Assembly (NCBI GenBank): GCA_003666325.1
Contig: QPIL01000113.1
Span: 1-52,112, forward strand
Origin: Methylococcales symbiont of Iophon sp. n. MRB-2018
Lineage (GTDB): Bacteria > Pseudomonadota > Gammaproteobacteria > Methylococcales > Methylomonadaceae
Direction: 5' to 3'
DNA: 52,112 nt
Shown piece after piece: positions 50,992-52,112 of this stretch. The notes under the pieces are model-generated. The model made no database searches, was not told the DNA's origin, and was given only the letters and a program-made list of their open reading frames with translations. The position numbers and the translations under genes were made by a program. The first letter of the stretch is position 1, and each line of letters begins with the position of its first letter.

Positions 50992-52112
50992 ATGCTAAAA
51001 ACAAATATTACCCACCTTATTGTTACTACTCTGCTACTGGCATCGGGTTTTTTATTCAGCACTGCCTCACAGGCAGACTCACACGACTCATTTAATACCG
51101 TATGGCGGATGCCTGCGGGTGATCTGACCCTGACCTTCCCTAGTGAGGGTAGTTACACCATTAATTGGGGCGATGGTACTAGCGAAGAGATTACCAGCAA
51201 TAACCCTACCCATCCCTACGACACTGCTGACGACTACACAGTTACAGCCACAAACACCATCACCCGCTTTAACTTGGATGATAATGAGGAAAATAGAGGG
51301 AAATTAATAGACATACAGCAATGGGGAACTGCCAACTGGACAAGCATGAGTGGTGCATTTCGTGGTGCCAGCGCGATGATGATGAGTGCAAGCGATAGTC
51401 CAAATCTTGATAGGGTAACGGATATGTCCAACATGTTCCTCGATGCCAGTGTTTTTAATCAAGACATCGGCGACTGGAATGTTGCTAGGGTAACTAATAT
51501 GGGCGGCATGTTCGCCAGTGTCAGTGCCAGTACCAGTGCTTTTAATCAAGACATCGGCGGCTGGAATGTTGATAGGGTAACGGATATGTCCAACATGTTC
51601 CTCGATGCCAGTGTTTTTAATCAAGACATCGGTGGCTGGAATGTTGCTAGCGTAGAGACTATGGACAACACGTTCGCAGGTGCCAGTGCTTTTAATCAAG
51701 ACCTCGGTAGCTGGAATGTTGCTAGGGTAACGGATATGTCCGACATGTTCGCTGGTGCCAGTGATTTTAATCAAGACATTGGTGGCTGGAATGTTGCTAG
51801 GGTAACGAATATGTTCCGCATGTTCGATGGTGCCACTGCTTTTAACCAAAACCTCGGCCCTTGGTATGTTGATGAGGCTGTTAATAATGATCAAGGAATG
51901 CTACAAACAGCAAACCCTGACTATGACGGCGTTAATGACTTAAACGTACTGATACTTAACTTTGTCGCCCAAAATGCTCGTTTACGCGAACAAAGTCCAA
52001 TATACACACTGGCAACGGGTACTGCCGCTGAGGGTACGGATAATGCAATATTCACCCTTGCATCAAATGCCCCAATCTTTACCCTAGGCTTTAATTCAGG
52101 CATGGCAGCAGA
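50992..52112 (+). CDS. BspA-like (DUF285) repeat surface protein, partial
   Basis: Open from ATG 50992 to the window end (373 codons, no stop). A signal peptide (about 1-31, LLLASGFLFSTASQA) is followed by a PKD-like segment YTINWGDGTSEEI. Five or six DUF285/BspA-type repeats of about 25 residues come next, of the pattern VTDMSNMFLDASVFNQDIGG, WNV. Such repeats form leucine-rich-like solenoids on secreted or surface proteins, often for adhesion. DNA repeats are well conserved, suggesting duplication. A further domain begins near residue 310. Confidence 0.85.
   Translation, partial: MLKTNITHLIVTTLLLASGFLFSTASQADSHDSFNTVWRMPAGDLTLTFPSEGSYTINWGDGTSEEITSNNPTHPYDTADDYTVTATNTITRFNLDDNEENRGKLIDIQQWGTANWTSMSGAFRGASAMMMSASDSPNLDRVTDMSNMFLDASVFNQDIGDWNVARVTNMGGMFASVSASTSAFNQDIGGWNVDRVTDMSNMFLDASVFNQDIGGWNVASVETMDNTFAGASAFNQDLGSWNVARVTDMSDMFAGASDFNQDIGGWNVARVTNMFRMFDGATAFNQNLGPWYVDEAVNNDQGMLQTANPDYDGVNDLNVLILNFVAQNARLREQSPIYTLATGTAAEGTDNAIFTLASNAPIFTLGFNSGMAA

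Noticed and set aside
51304..51894. 196-codon minus-strand ORF with repeats such as NIPATDVLIK
   Set aside because: It is antisense to the BspA-like repeats; its periodicity comes from the real plus-strand gene.

Overview
The window reads as a chromosome segment of an AT-rich gammaproteobacterium, most likely a methanotroph or other methylotroph of the Methylococcales type. Housekeeping blocks keep gammaproteobacterial order: nnr-tsaE-amiB, gltX followed by tRNA genes, pdxA-rsmA, smpB divergent from ratA-rnfH, scpA-scpB-rluB, rpmB-rpmG and gshB-tonB. The methylotroph signal is a set of archaeal-like genes at 33.7-38.0 kb: an ATP-grasp ligase, a hydantoinase-like ASKHA protein, pabB and a small amino-acid-kinase-family protein, plus a HisA-like protein at 31.4-32.1 kb. 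These resemble tetrahydromethanopterin/methylofuran cofactor genes. The species assignment is inference; no C1 oxidation enzyme lies in the window.

Layout: 0-3.4 kb, cell-wall amidase, TsaE and Nnr on the minus strand. 3.8-7.0 kb, a tiny lipoprotein, DapD, a Sel1-repeat protein, GltX, tRNA-Ala and tRNA-Glu. 7-14 kb, BolA-like protein, a broken thioredoxin-like gene, rubredoxin, Psd, QueF and SMC, with repeats between them. 14.6-22.2 kb, ZipA, fused 5-oxoprolinase, MsrA, RsmA and PdxA. 22.5-26.3 kb, a pseudo-tRNA beside tRNA-Phe, SmpB, a sodium-dependent transporter, RatA and RnfH. 26.6-33.7 kb, an accessory AAA-type ATPase, CtaA, a Fur-box-linked iron cluster with a ferritin-like protein, YgfZ, the HisA-like protein and a decaying KilA-N island. 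33.7-43.1 kb, the cofactor cluster, an ISL3-type remnant, an unrecognised 66-residue protein with its own signals, a Sua5/YciO protein, an M50 protease, ScpA, ScpB and RluB. 43.1-52.1 kb, a decayed antitoxin, cold-shock protein, RibA, a DegP-type protease, L33/L28, GshB, TonB with a PKIQ array, and the start of a BspA-like repeat surface protein that runs off the window.

The most striking non-coding signal is a composite repeat family. One part is a tandem heptamer array (consensus YTNNGTC, chiefly TTTAGTC, TTTCGTC and TTGAGTC in homogeneous blocks). The other is a core of about 290-350 bp, which can carry an intact 42-codon frame for a one-helix peptide. At least eight core copies or fragments and five to six arrays occur, always in the same relative orientation, usually beside gene ends. 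A second repeat of about 80 bp ends near TTGAATATGGTATAA and abuts truncated genes. Homopolymer A tracts coincide with frame breaks in two places: an A8 tract at the scpA/scpB junction and an A7 tract at the start of the KilA-N gene. Overall this is a conserved backbone with many small elements and decaying accessory genes in its intergenic spaces.
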